Origin: Candidatus Methanocomedens sp.
Lineage (GTDB): Archaea > Halobacteriota > Methanosarcinia > Methanosarcinales > Methanocomedenaceae
Reading direction: 5' to 3'
DNA length: 9,067 bases
NCBI GenBank assembly: GCA_009649835.1
Contig: PYCK01000234.1
Span: 1-9,067 of the forward strand
Shown here piece after piece: positions 1-6,605 of the stretch (positions within the stretch are counted from its first letter, which is position 1; each line of letters starts with the position of its first letter). Both the position numbers and the translations under genes were made by a program. Under the pieces are notes generated by a model. The model ran no database searches. It worked only from the letters and a program-made list of their open reading frames with translations, and was not told the origin of the DNA.

Positions 1-147
1 AAATATTGTTATATTATTTTATTCTATTGCTGTTGATTATTATTATTTAATATTATTTCATGATTAATATAGTTATTGGTCGATGACTACTATTTCACAC
101 ATCTTATTTACCATGAACTCAATTTCACATACAATACAGGGATAGTC
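1..147 (+). promoter_or_regulatory. AT-rich leader region of the DNA polymerase D large-subunit gene
   Basis: The first ~80 bases are very AT-rich with several overlapping TATA-like strings (for example around 45-56), so a promoter is likely but no single TATA box can be picked. A short purine stretch AGGGA at about 138-142 lies 5 nt before the ATG at 148 and could act as a weak ribosome binding site. No gene is seen here. The in-frame TTG at 76 is preceded by nothing resembling a Shine-Dalgarno, which argues against translation starting there. Confidence 0.4.
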
Positions 148-3100
148 ATGAAAGACACATCTATCAGCAACAGTATGCAGGAATACTTTGACGAACTGGA
201 GAAAACGCTCCAGGCCGAAATTGATATAGCCTCAAATGCCAGGAAAAAAGGGCTTGAGCCAAAACCACATATCGAAATTCCACTTGCTAAGGACCTGGCT
301 GACAGGGTTGAGAAACTTATGGGGATAGAAGGTGTTGCACCCTGCATCAGGGAACTGGAAACAAAAATGAGCAGGGAAGCAGCAGCTCTCCAGGTAAGCG
401 TGGATGTGGCCACCGGAAAGGTACAGTCATTCGATTCCGAGACCGAGGCCATTGATGCGGCTGTCAGGGTGGCGGTGGCGGTGCTTACAGAAGGTGTGGT
501 AGCGGCTCCCATTGAAGGTATCGAGCGGGTCGATGTGGACGATAACACTGATGGTTCCAGGTTCATCAGGGTTTATTATGCGGGCCCCATCAGGAGTGCT
601 GGCGGCACGGCACAGGCACTTTCGGTCCTGGTGGCTGATGTTGTAAGGCAGAATATGGGTCTTGAGCGGTACAAGCCCAGTAAGGAAGAAGTGGAACGGT
701 ATGTGGAAGAGGTATTGCTGTACAGGCGCGTGGCCAACCTGCAATATACACCCAGCGAAGAGGAGATACGGCTTATAGTGGAGAACTGTCCCATATGCAT
801 TGACGGTGAACCAACCGAGGATGCTGAGGTGGAAGGGCACAGGGACCTGGCCCGGATACCAACCAACCGTGTAAGGGGCGGGATGTGCCTGGTACTGGCC
901 GAAGGGCTGGCACTAAAAGCGCCCAAGATAAAAAAGCACGTAAATGCCCTCAAACTGGAGGGCTGGGACTGGCTTGACCAGTTCATTGCCGGGGTCAGGA
1001 AAGATAAGGACGACGACGAGGAAAATGATGATGGGGCTGTCAAGGTCAAGCCCAAGGATAAATACCTGCAGGACCTCATTGCAGGCAGGCCAGTGTTCTC
1101 ATATCCTTCCAGGCCAGGCGGCTTCAGGTTAAGGTACGGGCGCAGCCGGAACACCTGTTTTGCAGCCGGAGGCGTAAGTCCGGCAACCATGGTATTAATG
1201 GATGATTTTCTTGCACCCGGCACCCAGATGAAAGTTGAAAGACCAGGCAAAGCCCTTGGAATAGCGCCGGTGGACAGCCTGGAAGGTCCTACGGTACGGT
1301 TGTTCAACGGCAGGGTCATGCGGGTGGATTCCATTGACGAGGCAAGGAAAATAAGGGATTCGATATCCACTATCCTTGATATAGGGGAGTTGCTTATCAA
1401 CTACGGTGATTTCCTTGAGAATAACCATATCCTGATCCCTTCATCGTATTGTTTTGAATGGTGGGTCCAGGAACTGCATACTAACGCCGGTAAGATAGGC
1501 AAAGATGTGCCATATGATGACTCACAGTTGACCGACCCCGGCGGCCAGACCGCACTGGAGTTGTGTGATACGTTCAATGTTGCGCTCCATCCCCAGTACA
1601 CTTACCTGTGGCACGATGTTACTTCAGGAGAAATAATCACACTTTCAAAATACGTTGAACAAAATGGCGAGTTCGATGGTGAACTGCTGTTGATCCCTGT
1701 TGACGATACAATCAAGCAGATACTGGAAACACTGCTTGTCCAGCACAGTATCCGGGAGCAGCGAATTGTTATTGAAGATGCAGCACCGCTGGTCAGGTGC
1801 CTTGGGCTTGATGGTTCACTGCAAAGGCTCAGGAGCGCTTCACAGGACGATTTTCCCGACCCCATGGAGATGGTAAACCACCTGGCCCAATTGACGGTCA
1901 GGGCAAGGGCACCCTACAGGATAGGGGCGCGTATGGGACGGCCAGAGAAATCTGACAGGCGGGAGATGAAACCGGCACCAAATGTTTTGTTCCCTGTAGG
2001 TGAAGCAGGCGGGCGGACACGATCCCTCATCAATGCTAAAAACTACTCAAGGTCGTTCAAGGAAAATGTGGGTGTCTATGAGATCGAGGTGGACTGCAGG
2101 GCATGTACCCACTGCGGTACTGTGACCTTCAGGAACTTATGCCCTGACTGCAACAGCCCGACACTGCCAAAGTTGCACTGTCCTGTATGTAATATCGAGA
2201 CAAATGAACCGGAATGTCCCAAATGCCACAAGGAGACTACGTCGGCTGATAAGCTGACAATTAATTTCAAGGAAGAGTATAAAAGGGCCTTCGAGAACCT
2301 GGGTGAACGTGACAATCTTGATACGTTCAAGGGTGTCCAGGGACTGATATCCAAACACAAGACACCTGAACCCATTGAAAAGGGAATACTACGCGCCAGG
2401 CACGGTGTGGTGACCTTCAAGGACGGAACAGTGCGTTATGATATGTCTGATATGCCTTTGACCCATGTCAGGCCTGATGAGATAGGTGTAAGCGTAGAGA
2501 CGATGCACAGGCTGGGATACACTGTTGACACATATGGGGCAGACCTGGTGGACGTATCGCAGGTGGTTGAACTGAAGGTGCAGGACATTATCGTTTCCAA
2601 TCACTGTGCCGAATATATGCTCAAGACCGCCAATTTCATTGACGACCTGCTTGTCAAGTATTACGGCCTGGATCCCTATTATGAGGCAGATTCGGTAGAG
2701 GACCTTATCGGGACCATGGTCATAGGGCTTGCACCCCATACCTCTGCCGGGGTACTGGCCAGGGTCATAGGGTATACCAGGGCTTCGGTGGGTTATGCCC
2801 ATCCCTTTTTCCATGCTGCCAAGCGGCGCAACTGTGATGGTGATGAGGACTGTGTCATGCTGCTGCTGGACGGGCTGTTGAACTTCTCACGTTCATACCT
2901 GCCAGATAAACGGGGCGGACAGATGGATGCACCGCTTGTACTTACTACGCGCATCGACCCAAAGGAGGTGGATAAGGAGGCGCATAATATCGACCTGTTG
3001 TACAGGTATCCGCTTGAGTTCTATGAGGCCACCCTGGACTATGCCAATCCCAAAGACCTGGAAAAACTCATTGATACTGTGAGCAGCAGGCTGGGCACGC

Positions 3101-3585
3101 CTGGACAGTATGAGGGCTGGGGTTTTACCCATGATATTTCAGATATTGCCATGGGACCGGCCAACAGTGCATACAAGACCCTGGGTACTATGATCGAAAA
3201 GATGACGGCCCAGCTTGAACTGGCACGTAAGATAAGGGCTGTGGATGAACGGGACGTGGCGGAAAGGGTTATCAAATCCCATTTCCTTCCTGACCTGATC
3301 GGCAACCTGAGGGCTTTTTCCCGCCAGCAGGTCAGGTGCGTGAAGTGTAACAGGAAGTTCAGGCGTACGCCGTTGAAAGGAGTATGTCCGAAATGCAACG
3401 GTAAGATCGTACTTACTGTGCATGAGGGGTCTGTCAAGAAGTATATGGATGTTTCACTTAAGGTAGCAGATGAGTACGAAATAAGTGATTACACTAAACA
3501 GAGACTTGAACTGATCAATCTTGAGATCAAGTCCCTGTTCGAGAGTGATGTTTCAAAACAGATGGGTCTGGCAGATTTTATGTGA
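148..3585 (+). CDS. polC: DNA polymerase II (family D, PolD) large subunit DP2
   Basis: Catalytic large subunit of the archaeal replicative polymerase PolD, which works with the small exonuclease subunit DP1 (not in this window) and PCNA at the replication fork. The catalytic motif NCDGDED is at residues 895-901: N895, D897 and D899 fit the N-x-D-x-D metal-binding set of DP2. A cysteine-rich zinc region spans about 650-693 (first cysteines C650, C653, C656), and a C-terminal zinc ribbon uses C1064, C1067, C1080 and C1083. An acidic, lysine-rich linker sits near 285-305. The last eight residues, QMGLADFM, fit a PCNA-interacting PIP box except for the final Met. The length of 1145 aa is normal for the family. 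No intein interrupts the catalytic motif, a common intein site in DP2. ATG 148 is chosen over the in-frame TTG at 76 (24 codons longer) because typical DP2 N-termini begin near the SMQEYF-like segment and AGGGA precedes this ATG. Very sure of family; fairly sure of start. Confidence 0.97.
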   Translation: MKDTSISNSMQEYFDELEKTLQAEIDIASNARKKGLEPKPHIEIPLAKDLADRVEKLMGIEGVAPCIRELETKMSREAAALQVSVDVATGKVQSFDSETEAIDAAVRVAVAVLTEGVVAAPIEGIERVDVDDNTDGSRFIRVYYAGPIRSAGGTAQALSVLVADVVRQNMGLERYKPSKEEVERYVEEVLLYRRVANLQYTPSEEEIRLIVENCPICIDGEPTEDAEVEGHRDLARIPTNRVRGGMCLVLAEGLALKAPKIKKHVNALKLEGWDWLDQFIAGVRKDKDDDEENDDGAVKVKPKDKYLQDLIAGRPVFSYPSRPGGFRLRYGRSRNTCFAAGGVSPATMVLMDDFLAPGTQMKVERPGKALGIAPVDSLEGPTVRLFNGRVMRVDSIDEARKIRDSISTILDIGELLINYGDFLENNHILIPSSYCFEWWVQELHTNAGKIGKDVPYDDSQLTDPGGQTALELCDTFNVALHPQYTYLWHDVTSGEIITLSKYVEQNGEFDGELLLIPVDDTIKQILETLLVQHSIREQRIVIEDAAPLVRCLGLDGSLQRLRSASQDDFPDPMEMVNHLAQLTVRARAPYRIGARMGRPEKSDRREMKPAPNVLFPVGEAGGRTRSLINAKNYSRSFKENVGVYEIEVDCRACTHCGTVTFRNLCPDCNSPTLPKLHCPVCNIETNEPECPKCHKETTSADKLTINFKEEYKRAFENLGERDNLDTFKGVQGLISKHKTPEPIEKGILRARHGVVTFKDGTVRYDMSDMPLTHVRPDEIGVSVETMHRLGYTVDTYGADLVDVSQVVELKVQDIIVSNHCAEYMLKTANFIDDLLVKYYGLDPYYEADSVEDLIGTMVIGLAPHTSAGVLARVIGYTRASVGYAHPFFHAAKRRNCDGDEDCVMLLLDGLLNFSRSYLPDKRGGQMDAPLVLTTRIDPKEVDKEAHNIDLLYRYPLEFYEATLDYANPKDLEKLIDTVSSRLGTPGQYEGWGFTHDISDIAMGPANSAYKTLGTMIEKMTAQLELARKIRAVDERDVAERVIKSHFLPDLIGNLRAFSRQQVRCVKCNRKFRRTPLKGVCPKCNGKIVLTVHEGSVKKYMDVSLKVADEYEISDYTKQRLELINLEIKSLFESDVSKQMGLADFM

Positions 3586-3611
3586 TGTCCATGGTTCACA
3601 GGTTATTGCCA
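3576..3611 (+). repeat. 36-nt imperfect direct repeat, left copy
   Basis: This copy matches 3775-3810 in the same orientation at 31 of 36 positions with no gaps, by eye. It covers the last codons and stop of the DP2 gene and continues 26 bp beyond. Read on the minus strand, it contains CCTGTGA, matching the end of the small gene at 3795-4022, so it resembles a relic of that gene's 3' end. Confidence 0.7.
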
Positions 3612-3620
3612 GGTTTTAGA

Positions 3621-3640
3621 GACTTTTTATTATTTACTGG
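3621..3640 (+). terminator. Probable T-rich terminator of the DP2 gene
   Basis: CTTTTTATTATTT begins about 38 bp after the DP2 stop codon. Archaeal termination commonly occurs at T-rich tracts on the non-template strand without needing a hairpin. It is the first such tract after the gene. Confidence 0.45.
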
Positions 3641-3653
3641 GACTATTCAGAAA

Positions 3654-3722
3654 ACCGCAGAGAGCGCAGGGGCACGCAGAGAAAAACAACACATCTCTGC
3701 GCCTCTCTGCGTCCTCTGCGGT
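3654..3722. repeat. Dispersed-type inverted repeat with CGCAGAG/CTCTGCG units
   Basis: Two 29-nt arms (3654-3682 and 3694-3722) pair imperfectly around an 11-nt A-rich loop. Each arm is made of a 7-mer at helical-turn-like spacing: CTCTGCG starts at 3695, 3705 and 3714, and CGCAGAG at 3656 and 3675 with a degenerate copy at 3665. The GC-rich composition differs sharply from the AT-rich flanks. Repeats with this kind of CTCTGCG wording are familiar as dispersed intergenic repeats in several archaeal and bacterial genomes (general recollection). It sits between two convergent genes, where it could also fold in RNA and help end transcription from either side. Confidence 0.85.
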
Positions 3723-3749
3723 GAATCTTTTTTGCCACGATCTATTTAT

Positions 3750-3769
3750 CCAGAATAAATTAAAAAGTC
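3750..3769 (-). terminator. Possible T-rich terminator of the small minus-strand gene
   Basis: Read on the minus strand this is GACTTTTTAATTTATTCTGG, a T-rich tract about 25 bp past the stop codon of the gene at 3795-4022. It mirrors the T-tract at 3621-3640 that would serve the DP2 gene. Confidence 0.35.
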
Positions 3770-3774
3770 ATAGG

Positions 3775-3810
3775 TTTTATATGATATCCACGGTTCACAG
3801 GTCATTGGCA
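3775..3810 (+). repeat. 36-nt imperfect direct repeat, right copy
   Basis: Partner of 3576-3611, lying 199 bp downstream in the same orientation. It includes the stop codon (3795-3797 on the minus strand) and last codons of the small gene at 3795-4022. The differences from the left copy are spread along its length (five substitutions), so the duplication is not recent. Confidence 0.7.
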
Positions 3811-4022
3811 TCTGCGAATTTTATCAATGCTTCTCCCAGTTGCTTTGTATATTTTGGGTTCAGGTTGAACCTGCTTCTTTTCTGGCCGCTGCGCTCCTTT
3901 GCGATCTCTACATATTCTTTATCGAATTTCTCGCTTGTTGCCAGGGTTATGGTCATATACCACCCTGCGTTCATTTTTATCTCAAGGTAATCCTTGGCAT
4001 CGTCATTGGATGTGTCTGTCAT
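3795..4022 (-). CDS. Uncharacterised small protein, 75 aa
   Basis: I do not recognise this family. The protein is soluble-looking with no signal peptide or membrane segment. Residues 12-30 could form beta strands (DYLEIKMNAGWYMTITLAT), followed by a charged helix near 31-43, a basic patch KERSGQKRSR at 42-51, and a helix near 55-72. The layout of strands, then a basic patch, then a C-terminal helix, recalls small nucleic-acid-binding proteins, but no motif supports a name. The ATG at 4022 is preceded by GAGAGG (4031-4036), 8 nt upstream, a good ribosome binding site that decides the start. The gene converges on the DP2 gene across a repeat-rich junction. Its stop codon lies inside the right copy of the 36-nt direct repeat. 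That it is a real gene rests on the Shine-Dalgarno, the protein-like composition and the lack of a better overlapping frame. Confidence 0.7.
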   Translation of the reverse strand: MTDTSNDDAKDYLEIKMNAGWYMTITLATSEKFDKEYVEIAKERSGQKRSRFNLNPKYTKQLGEALIKFADANDL

Positions 4023-4072
4023 TTCATTGTCCTCTCATATCTCATATTGTACCACAAGATCGGTAGTGAAGG

Positions 4073-4180
4073 TCAATATTCTATGTCCTGCTTAATAAAG
4101 ACTATTATGCCGAGGATGGTGAGTACCAGGGCTGCCAGGAACTGGATTTGAGGAATATTGGTGTGGGTGTTATCATTGGG
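4073..4180 (-). pseudogene. Open hydrophobic frame without a start codon, possible decayed membrane peptide
   Basis: Read on the minus strand, a 35-codon frame runs from just after a TAA to a TGA at 4073-4075. Its middle encodes a convincing membrane helix, IQFLAALVLTILGIIVFI, followed by charged KQDIE, with codon choices like those of the neighbouring genes. No ATG, GTG or TTG start exists in the frame, and the nearest upstream ATG is in another frame. It could be the 3' end of a small membrane-protein gene broken by a frameshift or a sequencing error. It ends 50 bp before the start of the 75-aa gene, so the two may once have been co-transcribed. It may also be chance, since the opposite strand encodes a hydrophobic run nearby as well. 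Confidence 0.3.
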
Positions 4181-4415
4181 TTAATAATCGCTACTGTGAG
4201 CTGGGTTTTAACATCATAACATAAGTTAAATTAAATGTGTGATATCAAAAATATATAAAATGACAAAGATGATAAAAATGACAGGAAATCCATTTCACTG
4301 CACTGCAACCTTAAAACCCGCTCCCCACCTCGAACCAATAAACTACGATCCCTGGGAGCAACTCGAATTTATATACGAATTGACTATAACTTGTGTAATT
4401 TTTAAGCCACATAGG

Positions 4416-4444
4416 ACACAGAGCATTTTTCCCATACTCTGTGT
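4416..4444. repeat. Short inverted repeat ACACAGAG/CTCTGTGT, possibly a worn dispersed repeat
   Basis: ACACAGAG at 4416-4423 pairs perfectly with CTCTGTGT at 4437-4444 across a 13-nt T-rich loop. The left flank CCACATAGG continues the pattern of an 'acacagag' repeat unit, while the right flank pairs poorly. It looks like a degenerate relative of the CTCTGCG-type repeat at 3654-3722. Confidence 0.5.
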
Positions 4445-4626
4445 ACCACGATACCTTATGCGGTTCATGTTTATTAGATTCCTTGCCCAATAAAAGAAAA
4501 ACGTCTGTCACTGTGACGAAAACATTGCCCCTTTCATGGTAAGTGGCGGGTGCTCACGCCAGTGCCGTAACCCGTGATTAATGTACCTGGCATTTGGTCA
4601 CAGGTCAGTTACTTCTACAATAATCT

Positions 4627-4633
4627 CTATATA
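4627..4633 (+). promoter_or_regulatory. Archaeal TATA box of the TIGR00266-family gene
   Basis: CTATATA is centred about 57 bp before the start codon. Transcription would begin about 25 bp downstream, near 4655, leaving a leader of roughly 30 nt that carries the Shine-Dalgarno at 4673-4679. Confidence 0.55.
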
Positions 4634-4672
4634 CCACTAAATACATACAATGTGTGACAAAAAAAACGTATT

Positions 4673-4679
4673 GGAGGAT
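4673..4679 (+). promoter_or_regulatory. Strong Shine-Dalgarno of the TIGR00266-family gene
   Basis: GGAGGAT lies 7 nt before the ATG at 4687 and is the best ribosome binding site in the window. It fixes the start of that gene. Confidence 0.8.
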
Positions 4680-4686
4680 ATAAGTA

Positions 4687-5415
4687 ATGGAATATGAAAT
4701 AACAGGAGACAATCTCCAGCTGGTAACACTTCACGTGCAGGGAGGAGAAACAGTCTATGCCGAAGCCGGTGCCATGAACCACATGAGCAGTAATATGGAT
4801 ATGCAGGCCAAGGCCAAAGGCGGTCTTATGAAAGGCTTTAAGCGTATGGTCAGCGGCGAATCATTCTTTATTACTGAATTCACTTCCCAAGGTGATGGAT
4901 TTGTGGCATTCGGAGGTAATGTCCCTGGTAAGATAGAAGCAATAGAGATCAGCCCCGGCAACGAATTCCTGGCGCAGCGGGATGCATTCCTGTGTGCCGA
5001 AAATGGAGTGGATATGGACGTGGCCTTTACAAAAAAACTGGGTGCAGGATTCTTTGGCGGAGAAGGGTTCATACTCCAGAAATATAGCGGACAGGGCACA
5101 GTGTTCATTCACGCCTGCGGCGATTTTGTAGTCAAGGACCTGCAGCCCGGTGAGACCCTGAAAGTGGATACGGGTTCACTAGTCGGGTTCGAATCATCTG
5201 TCCAGTATGACATTACAAGGGCAGGCGGCATCAAGACATCTCTGTTCGGCGGCGAAGGCCTGTTCCTGACAACACTTACAGGACCGGGCAGGGTAATCAT
5301 CCAGTCACTCAGCATCGCCAACCTGGCGGCTGCCCTTGCACCACACATGTCAATAGGGGATTCGGGCAGTAGCGGCAGTGGCGGCCTGTCAATCGGCAAA
5401 CTTATCGGCGATTAG
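4687..5415 (+). CDS. TIGR00266/AIM24-family protein
   Basis: Protein of 242 aa belonging to the widespread TIGR00266 (AIM24-like) family of beta-rich proteins of unknown biochemical role. Family signs are the early VYAEAGAMNHM-like segment (23-33), the GGLMKGFKRMVSGESFF-like segment (45-61), two FGGEG motifs at 123-127 and 187-191, and the G-G-x-K-T-S stretch before the second motif. The two FGGEG motifs are each followed by a hydrophobic strand and a G-x-G turn, suggesting repeated beta-structure units. The tail from about 224 is Gly/Ser-rich and ends in a short hydrophobic segment. There is no signal peptide or membrane helix. The start is fixed by the Shine-Dalgarno at 4673-4679. The gene is alone on its strand and its stop overlaps that of moeA by 4 bp. 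Family assignment is confident. The function is not known: yeast AIM24 affects mitochondrial inner-membrane organisation, but transferring that to an archaeon would be guesswork. Confidence 0.92.
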   Translation: MEYEITGDNLQLVTLHVQGGETVYAEAGAMNHMSSNMDMQAKAKGGLMKGFKRMVSGESFFITEFTSQGDGFVAFGGNVPGKIEAIEISPGNEFLAQRDAFLCAENGVDMDVAFTKKLGAGFFGGEGFILQKYSGQGTVFIHACGDFVVKDLQPGETLKVDTGSLVGFESSVQYDITRAGGIKTSLFGGEGLFLTTLTGPGRVIIQSLSIANLAAALAPHMSIGDSGSSGSGGLSIGKLIGD

Positions 5416-6596
5416 AACAAGAAAACATCAACTACAGTGCCTGCCCCGTATCCTTCGATATTGGGCGGCACAACCACATATCCATCGGCCCTGGCAACTG
5501 AGCTCAGTATCCCGGCACCCGATACCATTAGTGGTTCAACCTCTTCCTGCCTTATTTGTACGCGCACAAAAGTGTGATATCCCTGGCGGGATGTGATCTT
5601 TTCCTTAAGAGGTAACCGTATCACTGTTGGTGGACGATCTGGGAAATGTCCGAGTATCCTGATAGCCTCCTTCCCGAATACTATTAGTGCAATAAGACCT
5701 GCAACAGGATAACCTGGCATACAAAGCACTGGCTTATTGTCCACAACTCCCAGGGCCGTGGGTTTGCCAGGGCTTATGGCCACGCCGTGTACCAGCAGTT
5801 CACCTAAGGTTTCTATGGCAGCAGGCACATGGTCACGCTCACCCACTGACGTGCCGCCGCTGATGATGATCATATCGGCATCTGACCCTGCCAGTATGGA
5901 CTGCTCTATGAGTTGTGGGTCATCGGTGACTATCTTGCTGATCCTGGGGATGCCGCCCATTTTTTTGACAAATGAGGCTGTCATCAGGCTGTTGGTCTCC
6001 CATACCTGTCCGGGCTCCAGGGGTGCTCCCCTTTCCACAACTTCTTCACCGGTCGGTATAATCGCAACCAGTGGCCTGTGGAATACCTCTACATCCACGA
6101 TACCGGTTGATGCAAGTACTGCCAGGTCCCAGGGACGCAGCTGGTGTCCGGCACTGAAAAGTCGCTCTCCGGCAGCCACATCTTCACCTATCCCGCCTAC
6201 ATGTTTTTCCGGGTGTACCTGTGCCATAACCTCTACAACACCATCCATTGACCTGGTATCCTCCAGCATCACAACCGCATCAGCACCAGGGGGCATGGCC
6301 GAACCGGTATGCACCCGCTGGCAGGTGTCAGGAGTAACATCTTTTTCTGTCAGTGTAAAGACGATCGGTGATGATGTGGATGCACCAAGGGTATCGGCAG
6401 CTTTCACTGCATAGCCGTCCATGGCAGCACGCCTGTAATGTGGTACGTCACAGTCGGCAACCACTTCAGAAGCAAGCACCCTGCTTTGTGCATTTTCGAT
6501 GGGAATGCTCTCGATACTTTTTATTGGCTGAATTGTATCGAAAAATGTCTTTCTTGCAGTTTCCAAGTCCACACGTGACCTGAACAATTTATCCAT
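5412..6596 (-). CDS. moeA: Molybdopterin molybdenumtransferase MoeA
   Basis: MoeA inserts molybdate (or tungstate) into adenylylated molybdopterin, releasing AMP and giving the mature cofactor used by enzymes such as formylmethanofuran dehydrogenase and formate dehydrogenase. The family pattern is complete over 394 aa: RAAMDGYAV at 56-64, TGSAMPPGADAVVMLED at 97-113, GGIGEDV at 134-140, PTGEE at 181-185, SGGTSVGERD at 246-255 in the MogA-like domain, SPGKPTALG at 275-283, and MPGYPVAG at 293-300, followed by the C-terminal MoeA domain IV. Length is typical for single-domain-set archaeal MoeA with no fused periplasmic-binding domain. ATG 6596 is preceded by GAGGAAA, which begins inside the stop codon of the upstream moaD-like gene. 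The two genes are 9 bp apart and surely co-transcribed. The 3' end overlaps the TIGR00266-family gene by 4 bp in convergent orientation. Confidence 0.96.
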   Translation of the reverse strand: MDKLFRSRVDLETARKTFFDTIQPIKSIESIPIENAQSRVLASEVVADCDVPHYRRAAMDGYAVKAADTLGASTSSPIVFTLTEKDVTPDTCQRVHTGSAMPPGADAVVMLEDTRSMDGVVEVMAQVHPEKHVGGIGEDVAAGERLFSAGHQLRPWDLAVLASTGIVDVEVFHRPLVAIIPTGEEVVERGAPLEPGQVWETNSLMTASFVKKMGGIPRISKIVTDDPQLIEQSILAGSDADMIIISGGTSVGERDHVPAAIETLGELLVHGVAISPGKPTALGVVDNKPVLCMPGYPVAGLIALIVFGKEAIRILGHFPDRPPTVIRLPLKEKITSRQGYHTFVRVQIRQEEVEPLMVSGAGILSSVARADGYVVVPPNIEGYGAGTVVDVFLF

Positions 6597-6605
6597 AAAC
6601 TTTCC

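Larger units (their letters stand above)
3619..3771. repeat. Possible 153-bp MITE-like nested inverted-repeat element
   Basis: The stretch is bounded on both sides by the same 8-mer AGGTTTTA (3611-3618 and 3772-3779), as a target-site duplication would look. Inside the boundaries, GACTTTTTATTATTTACTGG (3621-3640) is an imperfect inverted partner of 3750-3769, with 16 of 20 positions pairing including a 9-bp exact run. A stronger inverted repeat (3654-3722) lies in the centre. There is no coding capacity. This is an inference from symmetry: the outer arms are AT-rich and could match by chance, or simply be two terminator T-tracts facing each other. Confidence 0.35.
4181..4686. other. Intergenic region of about 500 bp upstream of the TIGR00266-family gene
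   Basis: No convincing gene is present; the short frames on both strands lack ribosome binding sites and protein-like composition. What can be seen: an AT-rich stretch with a TATA-like run near 4246-4256, an 8-bp inverted pair at 4416-4444, an 11-bp dyad GTCACTGTGAC at 4507-4517, a GC-rich patch around 4543-4572 with short self-complementary segments (GGCG/CGCC and CGGGT/ACCCG), and the promoter and ribosome binding site of the downstream gene at 4627-4679. Confidence 0.6.

Noticed and set aside
76..147. 24-codon N-terminal extension of DP2 from TTG 76
   Set aside because: It has no ribosome binding site, an AT-rich and untypical composition, and ATG 148 matches the expected DP2 N-terminus and has AGGGA before it.
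576..1400. 274-aa open frame on the minus strand inside the DP2 gene
   Set aside because: Serine/proline/leucine-rich translation typical of an antisense shadow of a GC3-biased gene; the plus-strand DP2 frame is certain.
3654..3722. CRISPR-like array because of regularly spaced 7-mers
   Set aside because: The units are only 7 nt at 9-10 bp spacing in two inverted arms, without repeat-spacer structure or cas genes; it is an inverted repeat.
3795..4022. PC4-like single-stranded DNA binding coactivator
   Set aside because: Only a vague strand-then-helix resemblance; the characteristic PC4 residues could not be identified.
3840..4151. 103-aa hydrophobic open frame on the plus strand over the 75-aa gene
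   Set aside because: No ribosome binding site, cysteine-rich and low-quality composition; the minus frame has a clear Shine-Dalgarno and a more protein-like sequence.
4239..4511. Two overlapping short frames, 84 aa (+) and 66 aa (-), in the intergenic region
   Set aside because: Neither has a ribosome binding site or protein-like composition, and the worn inverted repeat at 4416-4444 runs through both.
4543..4572. Structured RNA or riboswitch before the TIGR00266-family gene
   Set aside because: The possible stems are only 4-5 bp and mutually exclusive, and the region lies upstream of the predicted transcription start.
5737..6414. 225-aa open frame on the plus strand inside moeA
   Set aside because: Serine/threonine/proline-rich antisense shadow; the moeA frame has all family motifs.
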